In this document: one piece after another, positions 61,735-64,000 of the stretch | Layout of the letters: the number at the start of each line of letters is the position of its first letter | Position numbering within the stretch: the first letter of the stretch is position 1 | From: Fagopyrum homotropicum | Lineage: Eukaryota > Streptophyta > Magnoliopsida > Caryophyllales > Polygonaceae | Length of the DNA stretch: 64,000 nt | NCBI GenBank assembly: GCA_033239125.1 | Contig: BSWB01000002.1 | Coordinates: 52,983,001 to 53,047,000, forward strand | Reading direction: 5' to 3' | Program-made: the position numbers and the translations under genes | Notes under the pieces: model-generated | What the model saw: only the letters and a program-made list of their open reading frames with translations | The model's database searches: none | What the model was told of the DNA's origin: nothing

Positions 61735-61890
61735 TGCTATTCCACGGCCGTGGAATCTACCAACATGATCGTAATCAACTATTCAGAGGACTCCAGTAAG
61801 TTACACGGCCAAAACCACGGCCGTGGAACAAACAGAGGTCCCGTAATTGACTTCCACGCCCAAAACCACGGCCGTGGAGAGAACAGAGTA
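61735..61890. repeat. R4 coding-region cluster of CCACGGCCGTGG words
   Basis: TTCCACGGCCGTGGAA at 61740, ACCACGGCCGTGG near 61815 and 61865, with TTACACGGCC and CCACGCCCAAAA half-words between; three full palindromes in 150 bp. Confidence 0.75.
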
Positions 61891-63189
61891 GCCGTAATTT
61901 TGGGTGAATTTGAAGGAGATTGTATCTTCTCCACCAATTCTCTTGACTCTTCTCCAGCACCTTCTACATCCTTAGACACTTCTAAGGAAGCATCGGATAC
62001 TCCTCAAGAGACATTAGAGACTCCGATAGTGATGGAATTGAAGCCACTACCTACACATCTAAGGGACGTATTTCTAGGACCTAATTCTACCTTTCCGGTA
62101 ATTGTTAGTTCCGATTTGAGTATTGATGAACATAGTAAGCTCATGGTTGTTCTTAAGAAACATAGGAAAGCCTTAGGTTATACTATAGAGGATCTAGTAG
62201 GAATCAAACCTTCACTATGCATGCATAAGATCCTAATGGAAGAAGACTTTAGAACTTCGCGACAACCTCAAAGGCGGTTAAATCCGACCATGAAGGAGGT
62301 TGTCAAGAAGGAAATTCTTAAACTACTTGATGCAGGTATCATCTACCCTATCTCCGATAGCAAGTGGGTGAGTCCCGTACAGGTGGTTCCAAAGAAGGGA
62401 GGAATGACGGTCATCACCAATAAAAACAATGAACTCATTCCCACACGAACTGTAACCGGATGGAGAATGTGCATAGATTACCGGAAGCTAAACAACGCAA
62501 CGAGGAAGGATCACTTTCCACTACCCTTCATTGATCAAATGCTTGAGAGGTTAGCACAACACTCACACTTTTGCTATCTTGACGGTTATAGTGGTTTCTT
62601 TCAGATCTCGATACATCCGGACGATCAAGAGAAGACCACATTCACGTGTCCGTGGGGAACGTTTGCGTATAGGAGGATGCCGTTTGGGCTTTGCAACGCC
62701 CCAGCCACCTTTCAAAGATGCATGATGGCTATCTTTTTGGAATACATAGAGGAGATCATGGAGGTCTTTATGGATGATTTCTCCGTTTATGGTTCTTCTT
62801 TTGATAATTGTCTTTCTAACCTTGCTCTTGTGTTACAAAGGTGTGAAGACACGAACCTAGTTCTTAATTGGGAGAAGTGTCAATTTATGGTGAAAGAGGG
62901 CATTGTATTAGGACACTTAATCTCTAGTAGAGGGATTGAGGTGGATAAGGCTAAGATAGAAACAATAGAAAAGCTTCCTCCCCTAACTTCGGTGAAAGGG
63001 ATAAGAAGTTTTCTAGGACACGCTGGATTCTATAGGCATTTCATAAAGGATTTTTCCAAGATATCAAAACCGCTCACTAATTTATTAATGAAGGACGCAG
63101 TTTTTGATTTCTCGCAGGAATGCTTAGATGCGTTTAACATGATTCGGGAAGCTCTAATCTCAGCCCCGATTATCCAACCTCCGGATTAG
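61750..63189 (+). CDS. R4 reverse transcriptase (479 codons)
   Basis: N-terminal linker with HGRG repeats, then RT: MELKPLPTHLRDVFLGPNS, GWRMCIDYRKLNNATRKDHF, YLDGYSGFFQISIHPDDQE, PFGLCNAPATFQRCM and catalytic FMDDFSVYGSSF. RT connection: LGHLISSRGIEVDKAKIETI and FLGHAGFYRHFIKDFSK. Ends at TAG 63187-63189, where R3 encodes Trp at the start of RNase H. All RT catalytic acids are present. Confidence 0.95.
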   Translation: MESTNMIVINYSEDSSKLHGQNHGRGTNRGPVIDFHAQNHGRGENRVAVILGEFEGDCIFSTNSLDSSPAPSTSLDTSKEASDTPQETLETPIVMELKPLPTHLRDVFLGPNSTFPVIVSSDLSIDEHSKLMVVLKKHRKALGYTIEDLVGIKPSLCMHKILMEEDFRTSRQPQRRLNPTMKEVVKKEILKLLDAGIIYPISDSKWVSPVQVVPKKGGMTVITNKNNELIPTRTVTGWRMCIDYRKLNNATRKDHFPLPFIDQMLERLAQHSHFCYLDGYSGFFQISIHPDDQEKTTFTCPWGTFAYRRMPFGLCNAPATFQRCMMAIFLEYIEEIMEVFMDDFSVYGSSFDNCLSNLALVLQRCEDTNLVLNWEKCQFMVKEGIVLGHLISSRGIEVDKAKIETIEKLPPLTSVKGIRSFLGHAGFYRHFIKDFSKISKPLTNLLMKDAVFDFSQECLDAFNMIREALISAPIIQPPD

Positions 63190-64000
63190 AATCTTCCCTT
63201 TGAGGTTATGTGTGACGCAAGTAACATAGCCATAGGGGCTGTGCTTGGGCAAAGAAAGGAAGGACGAACCCATGCCATTTACTACGCTAGCAAGACGCTA
63301 GATGAAGCGCAGCTCAACTACGCCACAACCGAAAAGGAATTTTTAGCAATTGTATATGCATTTGAAAAGTTTCGCTCTTATCTTGTAGGTGCTAAGGTGA
63401 TTGTGTACACGGATCATGCGATCCGGTATTTGCTTGCAAAGAAGGATGCGAAACCAAGGCTGATTAGATGGATTCTTCTCCTACAAGAATTCGATCTAGA
63501 GATCCGTGACAAGAAGGGTTCGGAAAATTCTGTTGCGGATCATTTGAGTCGTCTACCACATCTAGAAGACGACCATCTACCTATAGATGACTCCTTTCCG
63601 GACGAGCATTTACACATCATAGAGGAGTGCATCGACGTGATCAAAAAAGGTAACAAACCATGGTTTGCTGATTTTGTTAACTATTTGGTTTGCCAGGAAT
63701 TACCACCCGGATTATCCTACGCACAAAGAAAGAAGTTCTTTAAGGATGTTCGGGAATACTTTTGGAACGAACCTCTCCTTTTTAAGAGAGGTCCGGACGG
63801 CATCATTCGGCGATGTGTACCGGAAGATGAGATGCAAAGTGTCATCCGTCATTGTCTTTCACTATCTTGTGGAGGACACGCTAGTTCGAACAAGACTAGC
63901 GCTAAGGTATTGCAATCTGGATTCTTTTGGCCTACTTTATTTAAAGATGTGCAAACCTTTGTTTCCTGCTGCGATGCTTGTCAAAGAACAGGGAACATAT
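63190..64000 (+). CDS. R4 RNase H and integrase N-terminus, continues off the window
   Basis: Open frame from the codon after TAG 63187 to the edge (270 codons), in phase with RT. RNase H: VMCDASNIAIGAVLG, TTEKEFLAIVYAFEKF, VYTDHAIRYLL (one residue shorter than R3) and ENSVADHLSRL. Linker with YLVCQELPPGLSYAQRKKFF: here Gln stands where R3 has its RNase H-integrase TAG. The integrase zinc-binding region begins RHCLSLSCGGHAS and reaches CDACQRTGN at the edge. Confidence 0.9.

Larger units (their letters stand above)
57244..64000 (+). mobile_element. R4: Tat-like gypsy element, same family as R3, off the right edge
   Basis: Plus strand: 5' LTR 57244-58920, primer site 58927, gag, protease, RT, RNase H and the first part of integrase at the window end. 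The LTR start TGTTAGCATGAAATATT is the R3 LTR start. Coding sequence is very close to R3, with at least four gag frameshifts and TAG codons at about 61729 and 63187. Confidence 0.9.

Overview
This is repeat DNA from a flowering-plant nuclear genome, probably a eudicot. I see no host gene. The evidence is the content: plant Ty3/gypsy elements of the Tat/Retand type with tRNA-Asp primer sites, chromovirus-type gypsy elements with a C-terminal chromodomain and tRNA-Met primer sites, two Ty1/copia elements, a LINE remnant, solo LTRs with 5-bp target duplications, and no spliced or bacterial-type genes. I label the elements T1-T4 (chromovirus/Tekay-like, or LTRs resembling them), R1-R4 (Tat-like gypsy), N1 (non-autonomous Tat-like), S1-S2 (solo LTRs), C1-C2 (copia) and G1 (unclassified LTR element).

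Layout, left to right. T1 (1-1233, minus) runs off the left edge and cuts the 3' end of C1 (1234-5937, minus). A quiet AT-rich stretch follows with a perfect hairpin (6112-6160). A LINE 3' end (10382 down to 6508, minus) is split by G1 (7430-10064). N1 (10423-16769, minus, duplication AATAT) carries one chimeric ORF. R1 (16808-22278, plus) has a gag broken by solo LTR S1 (19316-21933, duplication GATGA). T2 (22279-23425) is a 5' LTR piece cut by R2 (23426-39393, plus). The R2 LTR was itself entered by T3 (24175-32689, duplication TGGTT), and its primer site abuts solo LTR S2 (33598-35425, duplication ATTTG). R3 (39658-51667, minus, duplication TTACT) is structurally complete with two 1714-bp LTRs. 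T4 (51673-53104) is cut by C2 (53105-57243, minus), which is cut by R4 (57244 to the right edge, plus).

How the parts relate. R2, R3 and R4 share one gag-protease-RT/RNase H-integrase polyprotein, broken differently in each. R3 has one frameshift and three in-frame TAG codons; R2 and R4 are more decayed. R3 also has an Athila-ORF1-like extra ORF after pol. N1 keeps Tat-type LTR ends, the tRNA-Asp primer site and a 3' untranslated block nearly identical to part of R3, but its only ORF joins gag-linker-like, acidic and integrase-derived pieces. It looks like a parasite of a Tat-like partner.

The most interesting signal is a system of short palindromic DNA words, mostly centred on CGGCCG, whose flanking letters differ between element families (CCA-TGG, AAAT-ATTT, ATCT-AGAT). 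In Tat-like LTRs they fall in two slots: 70-250 bp upstream of the TATA box, and about 450-525 bp downstream of it inside a compound hairpin with CTGTTC/GAACAG outer arms. The same family word recurs in the protein-coding linker between protease and RT, where it encodes different peptides in different families. That suggests selection on the DNA or RNA rather than on protein. I know of no named system that matches this.
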